DNA from: a bacterium
Lineage (GTDB): Bacteria; Zhuqueibacterota; Zhuqueibacteria; Residuimicrobiales; Residuimicrobiaceae
Assembly (NCBI GenBank): GCA_029565685.1
Contig: JAKQNR010000021.1
Span: 186,001 to 250,000, forward strand
Direction of reading: 5' to 3'
DNA length: 64,000 nt
The translations under genes were made by a program, and so were the position numbers. Shown here one piece after another: positions 34,591-43,173 of the stretch. How positions within the stretch are numbered: position 1 is the first letter of the stretch; every line of letters starts with the position of its first letter. A model generated the notes under the pieces. The model was given only the letters and a program-made list of their open reading frames with translations. It ran no database searches and had not been told where the DNA came from.

Positions 34591-36282
34591 ATGAAATCAT
34601 TTGACGGCTTGATGGATAAGACGCTGGGCCAGATGTTAGACGACGCCATCGCGGCGCACGCGGAGAACGAGGCGGTGGTATATTGGGACCGCAATTACCG
34701 CATGACTTACCGCGAGTTCGGCATTCTGGTGGACAAGCTCGCCAAGGGATTGATGGCCCTGGGCGTGCAAAAGGGCGAGAAGGCGGCCATTTGGGCCAGC
34801 AACGTGCCCCACTGGGTGGCGCTGCTGTTCGCCACCGCCCGCATCGGCGCGGTGCTGGTGACCGTGAACACCAATTATCGCCGCTTTGAGCTGGAGTACC
34901 TGCTGCAGCAGTCGGAAGCGGAGAACCTGTTCATCATCGACGGCTATCGCGACACCGATTATGTGCAGACTCTGTACGATCTGGCGCCCGAGTTGCGCGA
35001 ACAGCCGCGCGGATATCTACGCTGCGCCAACCTGCCAAACCTACGCCGGGTGTTTTTCCTCGGCCAGGAAAAACATCGCGGCATGTATTCGATCTCCGAG
35101 TTGGTGGCTCTGAGCTGCATGATTTCCGACCAGGAGTATCAGCAGCGCCAAGCCGGTCTGAATGGCCATGACATCGTCAACATGCAGTACACCTCCGGCA
35201 CCACCGGTTTTCCGAAAGGCGTGATGCTCAGCCATCATAATATCGTCAACAATGGTTTCTGGATCGGCGAGAATCAGGCGTTGAGCAGCCGGGATCGCGT
35301 GTGTTTGCCGGTGCCGCTGTTTCACTGTTTCGGGCTGGTACTGGGCGTGATGGCGGCGGTCGCTCATGCCTCCACCATGGTGATTTTGGAGTCTTTTGAC
35401 GCATTGCATGTCATGGCTTCGGTGCAGCATGAACGCTGCACGGCGCTCTACGGCGTGCCGACCATGTTTATCGCCATTCTCGAACATCGGTTGTTCGACA
35501 AATTTGACTACAGTACCCTGCGTACCGGCATTATGGCGGGTTCACCCTGCCCCATGCAGGTGATGCGCCAGGTGATCGATAAAATGCACCTGACCGAGAT
35601 CACCATCTGCTACGGCTTGACCGAGGGCTCGCCGGTGATCACTCAGACGCGTGTGGATGACGACATTCATCACCGGGTCGCCACCGTGGGCAGAGCGCTT
35701 CCCGGCATCGAACTCCGCCTGGTGGATCCGAAGACCAATGCCGCGGTGGAGGTCGGTGAAAAAGGGGAGGTCTGCTGCCGGGGATACAACGTGATGAAAG
35801 GATATTACCGGCAGCCGGAGGAGACCAGCCGGGTGATCGATGCGGACGGTTGGTTGCACTCCGGCGATCTGGGCGTGATGGACGAAAAGGGCTATCTCAC
35901 CATCACCGGCCGCTGCAAAGATATGATCATCCGCGGCGGCGAGAACATCTATCCGCGTGAAATCGAAGAATTTTTATATCATATGGAGGGCATTTCGGAC
36001 GTGCAGGTGGTCGGCGTTGCCAATCACAAATACGGCGAAGAGGTGGCGGCGTTTGTCATTCGCAAACAGGGTGCGCAAATCACCGAAGCGGATGTGCGTG
36101 ATTATTGCCGCGGCAAGATCAGCCGGTTTAAAATTCCTCAGTACGTCTTCTTTGTCGATGCCTATCCATTGACTGCCAGCGGCAAAGTGCAAAAATACCT
36201 GCTGCGCGAGATGGCCTGCGAACTGGTCAAAGCGCGGGAACAGCGCGGCGAAATCGTCCAGGGCGATGCCCGCTCGTCCTGA
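34591..36282 (+). CDS. AMP-binding acyl-CoA synthetase
   Basis: A 563-aa adenylate-forming ligase. The ATP-binding core motif YTSGTTGFPKG (about residues 201-211) is intact, as are YGLTEGSP, the GDLG/DEKGYLTITGRCKD hinge region and the C-terminal lysine in TASGKVQK. It activates a carboxylic acid, most likely a medium- or long-chain fatty acid, to acyl-AMP and then acyl-CoA. ATG 34591 has GGGAGGT 5 nt upstream; the longer frame from 34543 lacks such a site. Its position behind an XRE-cupin regulator suggests substrate-responsive control. Chain-length preference is not readable. Confidence 0.9.
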   Translation: MKSFDGLMDKTLGQMLDDAIAAHAENEAVVYWDRNYRMTYREFGILVDKLAKGLMALGVQKGEKAAIWASNVPHWVALLFATARIGAVLVTVNTNYRRFELEYLLQQSEAENLFIIDGYRDTDYVQTLYDLAPELREQPRGYLRCANLPNLRRVFFLGQEKHRGMYSISELVALSCMISDQEYQQRQAGLNGHDIVNMQYTSGTTGFPKGVMLSHHNIVNNGFWIGENQALSSRDRVCLPVPLFHCFGLVLGVMAAVAHASTMVILESFDALHVMASVQHERCTALYGVPTMFIAILEHRLFDKFDYSTLRTGIMAGSPCPMQVMRQVIDKMHLTEITICYGLTEGSPVITQTRVDDDIHHRVATVGRALPGIELRLVDPKTNAAVEVGEKGEVCCRGYNVMKGYYRQPEETSRVIDADGWLHSGDLGVMDEKGYLTITGRCKDMIIRGGENIYPREIEEFLYHMEGISDVQVVGVANHKYGEEVAAFVIRKQGAQITEADVRDYCRGKISRFKIPQYVFFVDAYPLTASGKVQKYLLREMACELVKAREQRGEIVQGDARSS

Positions 36283-36312
36283 AACTAGAGGTCTATAAGC
36301 AGGGAGTTAAGG

Positions 36313-37425
36313 ATGAAAGCGATATTGCAAAAATTGATCTTCACCGCGTTCAGCTTGATTGGATCTTTGCTGTCCGCTCAGGATGCGAACAACACTCCAG
36401 TCGCCGAACTCATCTCGCCCATGTACCGCACGCGGATCGACGTGCCGGCGATCCCGGGATACGTCACATTGAAATGCGATTTTCACCTGCACACGGTGTT
36501 TTCGGACGGCATCGTCTGGCCGCAGATACGGGTTCAAGAGGCCTGGATGGACGGTCTGGATGTGATCGCCATCACGGATCATATTCGTAAGGATCCGTCC
36601 AAGGAGTATCTGCCTGGCGACAACAACCAGTCTTATGCGTTCGCCCGCAGCCGCAGCCAGGAGTGGGACATGGTGGTGATCAAGGCGGGCGAGATCACAA
36701 AAAAAATGCCGCCTGGCCATTTCAACGCGCTGTTCGTTCAGGACGTAGATTCTCTGAATCAGGAGGATCCTATGGCGGCGTTGGCAGCGGCGGCGAGGCA
36801 GGGGGCGTTCATTCAATGGAACCATCCGGGTTGGAAATCCCAGCAGCCCGACACCACCCGTTGGTGGCCGGAGCATGAAAAAATTTATGAGAAAGGCTGG
36901 ATGCACGGCATTGAAGTGTTTAATTTTATCGAATGGTATCCGATCGCCCTGGATTGGTGCTTGGAAAAGAATCTGGCTGTCATGTGCAACAGCGATCTGC
37001 ACGGCGCCACCAGCATGCACTATGATCTGGAAAAATGGCCGCGCCCCATGACACTGGTGTTCAGCAGGGACCGCAGTGAAGCCGCCATCAGAGAAGCGCT
37101 GTTCGCCGGCCGCACGGTCGCGTGGTTTGGCAGTCATTTGGCCGGCAAGAAAGAATACCTGGCCGCGTTGTTCAGAGCTGCGATCAGGATTATGCCTGCC
37201 CATTACACGGATGACAAGGGCAATCGCTTCCATCACCTGATCAACGAATATGATCTGCCCTGGAAGATCAAAGAAAAATCGGCGGCTTTTAAAGGCGAAG
37301 TGTGGTTGCCCCGAGCGGGCAGCGCGGTGATCAAGGTGAACTCTGCAGTGGAAAAAATGACGTTTACAGTGAGCAATGCGCACACGGCCGGCAAGGATGT
37401 GCTGCAGGTTCAGTGGCCGTGGTAA
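36313..37425 (+). CDS. Exported PHP-domain phosphoesterase
   Basis: A 370-aa protein with a signal peptide (residues 1 to about 22) and a PHP domain. The metal site begins with DFHLHTVFSDG (His58, His60), continues with ITDHIRKDP (about 90) and WNHPG, and ends with CNSDLHG. PHP enzymes hydrolyse phosphate esters with a trinuclear metal centre. A C-terminal beta-rich segment of about 70 residues follows. The substrate is unknown. Being exported it likely acts in the periplasm. The gene starts 30 nt after the ligase gene with a strong AGGGAG site. Confidence 0.85.
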   Translation: MKAILQKLIFTAFSLIGSLLSAQDANNTPVAELISPMYRTRIDVPAIPGYVTLKCDFHLHTVFSDGIVWPQIRVQEAWMDGLDVIAITDHIRKDPSKEYLPGDNNQSYAFARSRSQEWDMVVIKAGEITKKMPPGHFNALFVQDVDSLNQEDPMAALAAAARQGAFIQWNHPGWKSQQPDTTRWWPEHEKIYEKGWMHGIEVFNFIEWYPIALDWCLEKNLAVMCNSDLHGATSMHYDLEKWPRPMTLVFSRDRSEAAIREALFAGRTVAWFGSHLAGKKEYLAALFRAAIRIMPAHYTDDKGNRFHHLINEYDLPWKIKEKSAAFKGEVWLPRAGSAVIKVNSAVEKMTFTVSNAHTAGKDVLQVQWPW

Positions 37426-37437
37426 GCGAGAGCCGGG

Positions 37438-37872
37438 TCATTCGGTTCTGGCCGAGTGCGCCTGTTTGAAGGTCAACGCCGCGATCAGCAGGAACAACAC
37501 ATCCTCTACAATGCGTTGCAGGCTCACTCGGCTCGCATGGCCCTGCAGGCTGAAACAGCCGCAGTCGATGTCCAATCCGCGCACCATCGCTGAGGCAATG
37601 GCGATGATGAACACCCCATTGAGCGTCATCAGCCACAGCGAAGCCCCCTGAATCCATCTTCCCCCTATCAGTAAAAGACCGCAGAGCAATTCCAGCCACG
37701 GCAACACCACAGCGGCCGCAGCCACGGCAGGCCAGGGCAACAGCCGGTAGTGGTCGATCTGTTGCGCAAAAGCCGCCGGATCGGCAATTTTGCCCAGCGC
37801 TGCATATATGAAAACCACAGCCAAAAACCAGCGTAACAAGATCAGCAGGGCGTATTTCGTTTTATCGTTCAT
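37438..37872 (-). CDS. MauE/DoxX-like redox-associated membrane protein
   Basis: A 144-aa membrane protein with four hydrophobic segments. A cytoplasm- or periplasm-exposed DIDCGCFS motif (near residue 97) is typical of MauE/DoxX-like proteins, which are linked to disulfide formation or redox transfer. ATG 37872 is preferred over the frame start 37911 because GGAG precedes it. It overlaps the rhodanese gene by 4 nt, so the two are translationally coupled. A role in sulfur or thiol redox at the membrane is inferred. Confidence 0.8.
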   Translation of the reverse strand: MNDKTKYALLILLRWFLAVVFIYAALGKIADPAAFAQQIDHYRLLPWPAVAAAAVVLPWLELLCGLLLIGGRWIQGASLWLMTLNGVFIIAIASAMVRGLDIDCGCFSLQGHASRVSLQRIVEDVLFLLIAALTFKQAHSARTE

Positions 37873-38399
37873 GGTTTCTCCGAGGACAGGGCGCCTCCGC
37901 CGGCCAGCCAATCGTTCAGGCCGGCATCGTAGATCGCCACAGATCGATAGCCGCTCTGCACCAGCACCTGGGCCAGCTGATGCGACAGATCACAAGGCGG
38001 ACCTTCACAATAGGTGACCAGCCAACGATCAGACGGCAGATGCTGCAGAGTTTCCTGCATTCGGCCCAGTTCTTCCACCGGCAGAGACAGAGCGCCGGGC
38101 AGGTGCCCGCCTTGATATTCGGACGCGGACCGGCTGTCGATGAGCAGAACGGTTCTGCGCTGCAGCAGGCCGAGCAAGGCCTCCCGGCTGATAAGCCTGG
38201 GCTGCCTGAAGGCATCCGAATCCTGGGCAGCGATGTCGACCGTCGGCAGATCCAGCGCAAAGGTCGAATCCTGAACCGCAGGCCGCACAGGACGGCTCCA
38301 GGACCAATGGACTGAACCAGGATGGATCAGGCCGGCTCCTGCGCCGATGACGGCGGCGAGCATAAAGATTAAAAAAGCTTCTCGCAGGGCGTTTCGCAT
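37869..38399 (-). CDS. Membrane-anchored rhodanese-like domain protein
   Basis: A 176-aa protein. An N-terminal hydrophobic segment (residues about 8-25) probably anchors it with the catalytic domain outside. The rhodanese domain contains LIDSRSASEYQGGHLPGAL and the active-site loop VTYCEGPPCDLS, with the persulfide-forming Cys. Rhodaneses carry sulfane sulfur. ATG 38399 was chosen at the start of the hydrophobic segment; a TTG at 38402 is closer to an AAGGA site. It is coupled to the downstream MauE-like gene by ATGA overlap. Confidence 0.85.
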   Translation of the reverse strand: MRNALREAFLIFMLAAVIGAGAGLIHPGSVHWSWSRPVRPAVQDSTFALDLPTVDIAAQDSDAFRQPRLISREALLGLLQRRTVLLIDSRSASEYQGGHLPGALSLPVEELGRMQETLQHLPSDRWLVTYCEGPPCDLSHQLAQVLVQSGYRSVAIYDAGLNDWLAGGGALSSEKP

Positions 38400-38480
38400 C
38401 AATGGCAGCGCTTCCTTAAATTCGAAGGGGAAATCGGCCCGGTTGGTCCAGGCGGGTATTGACAAGAATATAAATATTTT

Positions 38481-38509
38481 TTGGCAATTTATCAAAATAT
38501 TGTTAAATT
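38481..38509 (+). promoter_or_regulatory. Possible promoter for the AspT/YidE-like transporter
   Basis: TTGGCA (38481-38486) and TAAATT (38504-38509) are 17 nt apart in an AT-rich divergent region, 22 nt before ATG 38532. The match is moderate. The same region must also hold a minus-strand promoter for the rhodanese gene. Confidence 0.35.
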
Positions 38510-38531
38510 TTTCAGACTTTAAGGAATGTCC

Positions 38532-40124
38532 ATGGCTGCGCTGTTATCCTCAAATTATTTTCTTTTATTTCTCATCATCTCCCTCGGTCTGATCGTCGGC
38601 CACATCAAGATCCGCGGCATTGCTCTGGATGTCTCTGCGGTGATCTTTATCGCTTTGTTCTTTGGTCATCTCGGCTATCGTCTGCCCGCGGAAATCCAAA
38701 CCATCGGTCTGTTGTTGTTTATCTTTACCATCGGCATTCAGGCCGGCCCAGGCTTTATCAATATCTTCCGCAGAAAAGAGATCACCCTGTTCGTTCCCGC
38801 TCTGCTGGTGATCTCGTTCGCTTTCATCCTAACCGCCGCACTGGCTTATTTCCTTCATTTGGACCGGGCGCTTGCCTGTGGTCTGTTCACCGGCGCCTTG
38901 ACCAGCACGCCGGGCCTGGCTGCGGCCATCGAGGTCACTCACTCGCCGTTGACCTCCATCGGTTACGGCATCGCCTATCCTCTGGCGGTGCTGTCTGTGG
39001 TGCTGTTCCTTCGGCTTCTGCCCCGTTTGCAGCGCATCGATCTTGCCGCCGCTGAACAGCAGTACCGCCGAAGCATGGCTCGAGTGTACCCCGCCATCCT
39101 TAACAGGAACTTTACGGTGGCGAACAACAACGTGACTGGAAAAACCATCGGCGAGCTCAATATCCGCAGCATGACCGGCGCCACCATCTCCCGGCTGCTG
39201 CATGACGGCCATGCCATGACGCCGACGCCTGAGAGCCGATTGTACCCTGGCGATCTGGTGAAAGCGGTGGGCAGCGAGGAGGCGCTGGATAAAATAGCCG
39301 TTCTGCTCGGACCTGCCACCGACGCAGAGATTCCCCTCAGCCGCGGCTATGACGTGCAATGGATTTTGGTAACCAGAAAACAGGTGGTCAATCAATCGCT
39401 TGCTGAACTGAATCTGCTGGCCAACTATAACGCCACCGTCACGCGCATACGTCGCAGCGGAGTGGATCTTTCGCCCAATCCCAACAGCACGCTGCGATTC
39501 GGAGACAAGCTGATGGTCGCCTGCGACGTCGACAACATGGCGCAGGTGGCTGTTCTGCTCGGCAATAACGTGAAGCGATTGTCAGAGACCGATTTCCTGC
39601 CCATTTTTCTCGGCATCACCCTGGGAGTGCTGGTGGGACGGCTGCGCATTCCCTTTTTCGCCGGTCTCTCATTTCAACCGGGTCTGACCGGCGGCGTTCT
39701 GGCCACCGCGCTGCTGCTCGGTTGGTTGGGCAAGACCGGCCCGATCATCTGGAGCTTGTCCAGCACCGGCAACCAGGTGCTGCGTCAGCTGGGCCTGCTG
39801 CTGTTTTTATCCAGCGTCGGCACAGAGGCGGGCGCTCACTTGCAGGAAGCGGTGGCGGGGCAGGGGGTCCAGCTAATGGCGTTAGGCGTGGTGATTACTT
39901 GGATCCCCATGGCGTTAGCGGTCTGGCTGACCGGCAAGTTGGTGCGGATCAATTTTCTTAGCCTGCTCGGCGCCTTGACCGGAGGCATGACCAGCACTCC
40001 GGGTTTGGCTGCGGTGGATTCCATGACCGAATGCGACGCACCGCAGATCGCCTACGCGGCGGTCTACCCGCTGGCATTAGTGCTTAAGGTTTTGTTTGTA
40101 CAAGGAATGGCTATGTTGCTCTAA
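38532..40124 (+). CDS. AspT/YidE/YbjL-type antiporter with two TrkA-C domains
   Basis: A 530-aa membrane protein with two homologous halves of about five or six hydrophobic segments. Each half carries the duplication motif TSTPGLAA (about 122 and 490). Between them lie two RCK-C (TrkA-C) ligand-binding domains (about 200-350). The architecture matches the aspartate:alanine exchanger family and the uncharacterised YidE/YbjL proteins. It probably exchanges organic or amino acids and may be gated by the central domains. ATG 38532 is 6 nt after AAGGA; ATG 38526 would have no spacing. Confidence 0.88.
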   Translation: MAALLSSNYFLLFLIISLGLIVGHIKIRGIALDVSAVIFIALFFGHLGYRLPAEIQTIGLLLFIFTIGIQAGPGFINIFRRKEITLFVPALLVISFAFILTAALAYFLHLDRALACGLFTGALTSTPGLAAAIEVTHSPLTSIGYGIAYPLAVLSVVLFLRLLPRLQRIDLAAAEQQYRRSMARVYPAILNRNFTVANNNVTGKTIGELNIRSMTGATISRLLHDGHAMTPTPESRLYPGDLVKAVGSEEALDKIAVLLGPATDAEIPLSRGYDVQWILVTRKQVVNQSLAELNLLANYNATVTRIRRSGVDLSPNPNSTLRFGDKLMVACDVDNMAQVAVLLGNNVKRLSETDFLPIFLGITLGVLVGRLRIPFFAGLSFQPGLTGGVLATALLLGWLGKTGPIIWSLSSTGNQVLRQLGLLLFLSSVGTEAGAHLQEAVAGQGVQLMALGVVITWIPMALAVWLTGKLVRINFLSLLGALTGGMTSTPGLAAVDSMTECDAPQIAYAAVYPLALVLKVLFVQGMAMLL

Positions 40125-40224
40125 GAATGATTTTATGGAATTTTTCAGTCGTTTTTTTGTTAATACAAAAGAGAAAACAAGTTCGATAAACGATACAAGC
40201 CAAATCAACCAAAAGGAGTAAGCC

Positions 40225-40716
40225 ATGTTATCGAAAACCATGGAAAAAGCGCTGAACGAACAGATCAACAAGGAAATGTATTCGAGTTACTTGTATCTGG
40301 CCATGGCCGCCCATTTGAGCGAGCAGCATCTTGATGGTTTTGCTAAATTTTTTGAAATTCAGTCCCAGGAAGAGTGGGGCCATGCCATGAGGATTTACAA
40401 ACATTTGAACGAGCGCGGCGGACGCGTGGTTCTGGATAAAATCGACAAACCTCAGACGACGTTCAAGGATCTGGAGGAGATCTTTACCCTTACCCTGGAA
40501 CATGAGCAATTCATAACCAAGAGCATTCATACCCTGGTGGACCTGGCTGTCAAGGAAAAGGATCACGCAAGCCAGATCTTTCTCGATTGGTTCGTCAATG
40601 AGCAGGTTGAAGAGGAGGCCAACATGGAAAACTGGCTGGCCAAGATCAAAATGTCAGGCGCCAAGGGGCATGTGCTGTTCATGCTTGACGGACATGCCGG
40701 AGAGCGTAAGAAATAA
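40225..40716 (+). CDS. ftnA: Ferritin
   Basis: A 163-aa non-haem bacterial ferritin forming 24-mer iron-storage shells. Ferroxidase ligands are Glu17, Glu50, His53, Glu94, Gln127 and Glu130, at the positions expected for FtnA. AAAAGGAG lies 8 nt upstream of the ATG. It sits 100 nt after the AspT-like gene and is followed by an intrinsic terminator, so it is probably its own transcription unit. No Fur-box-like sequence was recognised. Confidence 0.95.
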   Translation: MLSKTMEKALNEQINKEMYSSYLYLAMAAHLSEQHLDGFAKFFEIQSQEEWGHAMRIYKHLNERGGRVVLDKIDKPQTTFKDLEEIFTLTLEHEQFITKSIHTLVDLAVKEKDHASQIFLDWFVNEQVEEEANMENWLAKIKMSGAKGHVLFMLDGHAGERKK

Positions 40717-40747
40717 CGAACCGTTGTTATTTTCCTGGTGTTGAATG

Positions 40748-40786
40748 ACCGGTTGCCCGAGTTTGAAAGGCAGCCGGTTTTTTTTT
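40748..40786 (+). terminator. Intrinsic terminator after ferritin
   Basis: ACCGGTTGCC (40748-40757) pairs with GGCAGCCGGT (40769-40778), including one G-U pair, around an 11-nt loop. It runs into nine T residues (40778-40786). Confidence 0.85.
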
Positions 40787-40986
40787 GCCTGTGATCGCTT
40801 CTGGTTTTTCTCCTGCTGGAATGGCGATGAAGGAAAAATACCTTGCATTTATTCTCTTTTCCGGCTTAACTTATGCACAAATGGGTATCTCTTGTGGCCT
40901 CTCCAGCGCGATTGCGGTTTTCCGTTGGGTCCTTCACAGCTGGAGAAAGGTCTGCTGCTCTGTTTCCAGCCATAGGGAGATGAACC

Positions 40987-41610
40987 ATGAAGGCCGAATC
41001 CATCCGTCGATTGTCGCTGCTGGAAAAGCCCGATGTGACAAAATACCTGGGTGAAAAAGCGCCTGAGGGCATCCAGGCTTGGGGCAATGTCGAATTTTTA
41101 CACAATCGCAAAATCGCTTTTTTTTGCTCCCAGCGTTGTCCGGGCAGTGTGCTGGCCAAGATGTATGATCTGGCGCAGATCCTCAGCCAGCGGCCGGTGA
41201 CGCTGCTGGGCGGCTTTCAATCGCCGGTGGAGCAAGAGTTCCTCAACCGGCTGCTGCGAAGCGCCATGTCGGCCATCGTATGTCCGGCCAGAGCGCTGAC
41301 CGGCGTACGATTAAAGGCGGAGTGGCGCGAGCCCATGGTGCAGGGCCGTTTGTTGTTGTTGTCGCCGTTCGACGATGGGATTCGGCGCACCAGCCGCACG
41401 CTGGCGTTGCAGCGCAATCGTTTCGTCGCCGCCATGGCGGATGAGATTCTCCTGGCGTTCGCCTCTCCGGGCGGGGCCAATATAAAATTGTTCTCTGAGA
41501 TGCGGGACTGGAAGAAAAAAATCTATACGCTGAATGACCCGGCGAATCAGCCGCTGATCGCCAAGGGTGCGCGGCCGCTGCTGCCGCAGGAGGTGTTCAA
41601 CCGTTTTTAA
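40987..41610 (+). CDS. Short DprA/SMF-like Rossmann-fold (SLOG) protein
   Basis: A 207-aa protein that resembles a reduced DprA-like fold. It has an NVEFLHNRKIAFFCSQRCPG nucleotide-binding-like beginning near residue 34. This continues with LLGGFQSPVEQEFLNRLL, CPARALTG, LLLLSPFDDGIRR, and ends RNRFVAAMADEILLAFASPGG. Full DprA loads RecA on incoming single-stranded DNA; these shorter relatives bind nucleotides and have no firm role. The start has AGGGAG 8 nt upstream. It stands alone after the ferritin terminator, and no competence genes are near. The upstream 200 nt hold no convincing gene. Confidence 0.65.
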   Translation: MKAESIRRLSLLEKPDVTKYLGEKAPEGIQAWGNVEFLHNRKIAFFCSQRCPGSVLAKMYDLAQILSQRPVTLLGGFQSPVEQEFLNRLLRSAMSAIVCPARALTGVRLKAEWREPMVQGRLLLLSPFDDGIRRTSRTLALQRNRFVAAMADEILLAFASPGGANIKLFSEMRDWKKKIYTLNDPANQPLIAKGARPLLPQEVFNRF

Positions 41611-41672
41611 TCCCCGCACGTGGACGGCGGCGCCATATACGCGCTTTGCCCCTGACTCAATGCCATAAGACC

Positions 41673-43148
41673 ATGACCTCTCTACAAACGCATTTCAACC
41701 GGTTTCGCAAAAACATCATCGGCTGTGATCACCGCTTTACAACGCCCTATGGCGAAAAAAGGTTGGTGTATGCGGACTGGACGGCCAGCGGCCGGTTGTA
41801 CGCTCCTATTGAAAAAAAGATGATCAGCCTGTTTGGACCGTTGGTGGGCAACACCCACTCGGAATCCAGCGTCACCGGCGGCACCATGACGCAAGCATAC
41901 CACGCCGCGCACAGAATCATCAAGGAGCACGTGCATGCCGATCCTGCGGATGTGATTTTAACCATGGGCTCGGGCATGACTTCGGTGGTCAATAAATTTC
42001 AACGGCTTTTGGGGCTCAAAGTGCCGGAACAGCTCGCCCCGTATCTACGCCTGCCGAAAGAGTACAAGCCGGTGGTGTTTCTCACCCACATGGAGCATCA
42101 CTCCAATCAGACGACCTGGCTGGAAACCATCGCCGAGGTGGTGGTGGCGGCGCCGGACAAAGACGGCCTGGTGGATCTCGATCAGCTGGCTGAAACCGTG
42201 CGTAAATACCGCCACCGACCGCTCAAGATCGGCTCCTTCACCGCCTGCTCCAATGTGACCGGGTTGCAGACGCCCTATCATCAGATGGCCGCGATCATGC
42301 ACGATATCGGCGGCTATTGCTTTGTGGATCTGGCCGCCTCTGCGCCCTATGTGTCCATCGACATGCATCCGCCGGATCCGCGGCAACGGTTGGATGCGAT
42401 TTTTTTCTCGCCGCACAAATTTCTCGGTGGTCCGGGCACACCCGGCGTGCTGATCTTTAATCCGGAGCTCTATCAGCTGCATGTGCCGGAACAGCCGGGC
42501 GGCGGCACGGTGAACTGGACCAACCCTTGGGGCGAACACAGCTATATTCAGGATATCGAGATCCGTGAGGACGGCGGCACCCCCTCTTTTCTTCAGGCCA
42601 TCCGCGCGGCCTTGTGCATACGATTGAAGGAGCAAATGGGCGTGGCGAACATGCTGGCGCGCGAAGAACAGATGTTGCCGAAAATATTTGCCGCGCTCAG
42701 CCGCATTCCCGGCATCCACCTGTTGGCGCCCCATCAGCAGCAACGGCTGGGCATTTTTTCCTTTTGGGTTGAAAACATCCATTACAATCTGCTGGTTAAA
42801 CTGCTCAACGACCGTTTTGGCATCCAGACGCGCGGCGGCTGCTCCTGCGCCGGCACCTATGGACACTATCTGTTGCATGTGGACCCGAAGCGATCCCGCC
42901 GAATCACGGAAAAAATCAACAAGGGCGATCTCTCGGAAAAACCCGGATGGGTGCGCCTGTCCCTTCATCCCACCATGACCGACGAAGAAATCGAGTTTAT
43001 CCTGCATGCGATTGCAGAGGTCGTCAAGCACATCGCGTCGTGGGAAAAGGAATACCGCTACGATAAACGCACCAACGAATTCTACCATACCCGCGCCGGC
43101 CAGGCCGGCCACGCTCGTGTGGCGCATTGGTTCGAACTGGACGAATAG
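41673..43148 (+). CDS. Class V aminotransferase-fold PLP enzyme (cysteine desulfurase-like)
   Basis: A 491-aa fold type I PLP enzyme. The Schiff-base lysine is Lys249 in FSPHKFLGGPG. Other marks are the THMEHHSNQ segment (about 135-143), DLAASAPYV near 225, and the RGGCSCAGTYGH motif (about 387-398), which holds the mobile-loop cysteine found in cysteine desulfurases. It could release sulfur from cysteine or act as an aminotransferase or lyase. ATG 41673 was chosen over TTG 41646; the site is weak in both. It is followed 25 nt later by a GH9 gene. Size exceeds IscS because of an extended C-terminal region. Confidence 0.8.
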   Translation: MTSLQTHFNRFRKNIIGCDHRFTTPYGEKRLVYADWTASGRLYAPIEKKMISLFGPLVGNTHSESSVTGGTMTQAYHAAHRIIKEHVHADPADVILTMGSGMTSVVNKFQRLLGLKVPEQLAPYLRLPKEYKPVVFLTHMEHHSNQTTWLETIAEVVVAAPDKDGLVDLDQLAETVRKYRHRPLKIGSFTACSNVTGLQTPYHQMAAIMHDIGGYCFVDLAASAPYVSIDMHPPDPRQRLDAIFFSPHKFLGGPGTPGVLIFNPELYQLHVPEQPGGGTVNWTNPWGEHSYIQDIEIREDGGTPSFLQAIRAALCIRLKEQMGVANMLAREEQMLPKIFAALSRIPGIHLLAPHQQQRLGIFSFWVENIHYNLLVKLLNDRFGIQTRGGCSCAGTYGHYLLHVDPKRSRRITEKINKGDLSEKPGWVRLSLHPTMTDEEIEFILHAIAEVVKHIASWEKEYRYDKRTNEFYHTRAGQAGHARVAHWFELDE

Positions 43149-43173
43149 CGATCACCTGACACAGGGAGCTTGT

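Noticed and set aside
40785-41054. 89-codon frame between ferritin and the DprA-like gene
   Set aside because: It begins in the ferritin terminator and overlaps the DprA-like start; an internal Met near 40827 gives a signal-like peptide but lacks a proper ribosome-binding site.
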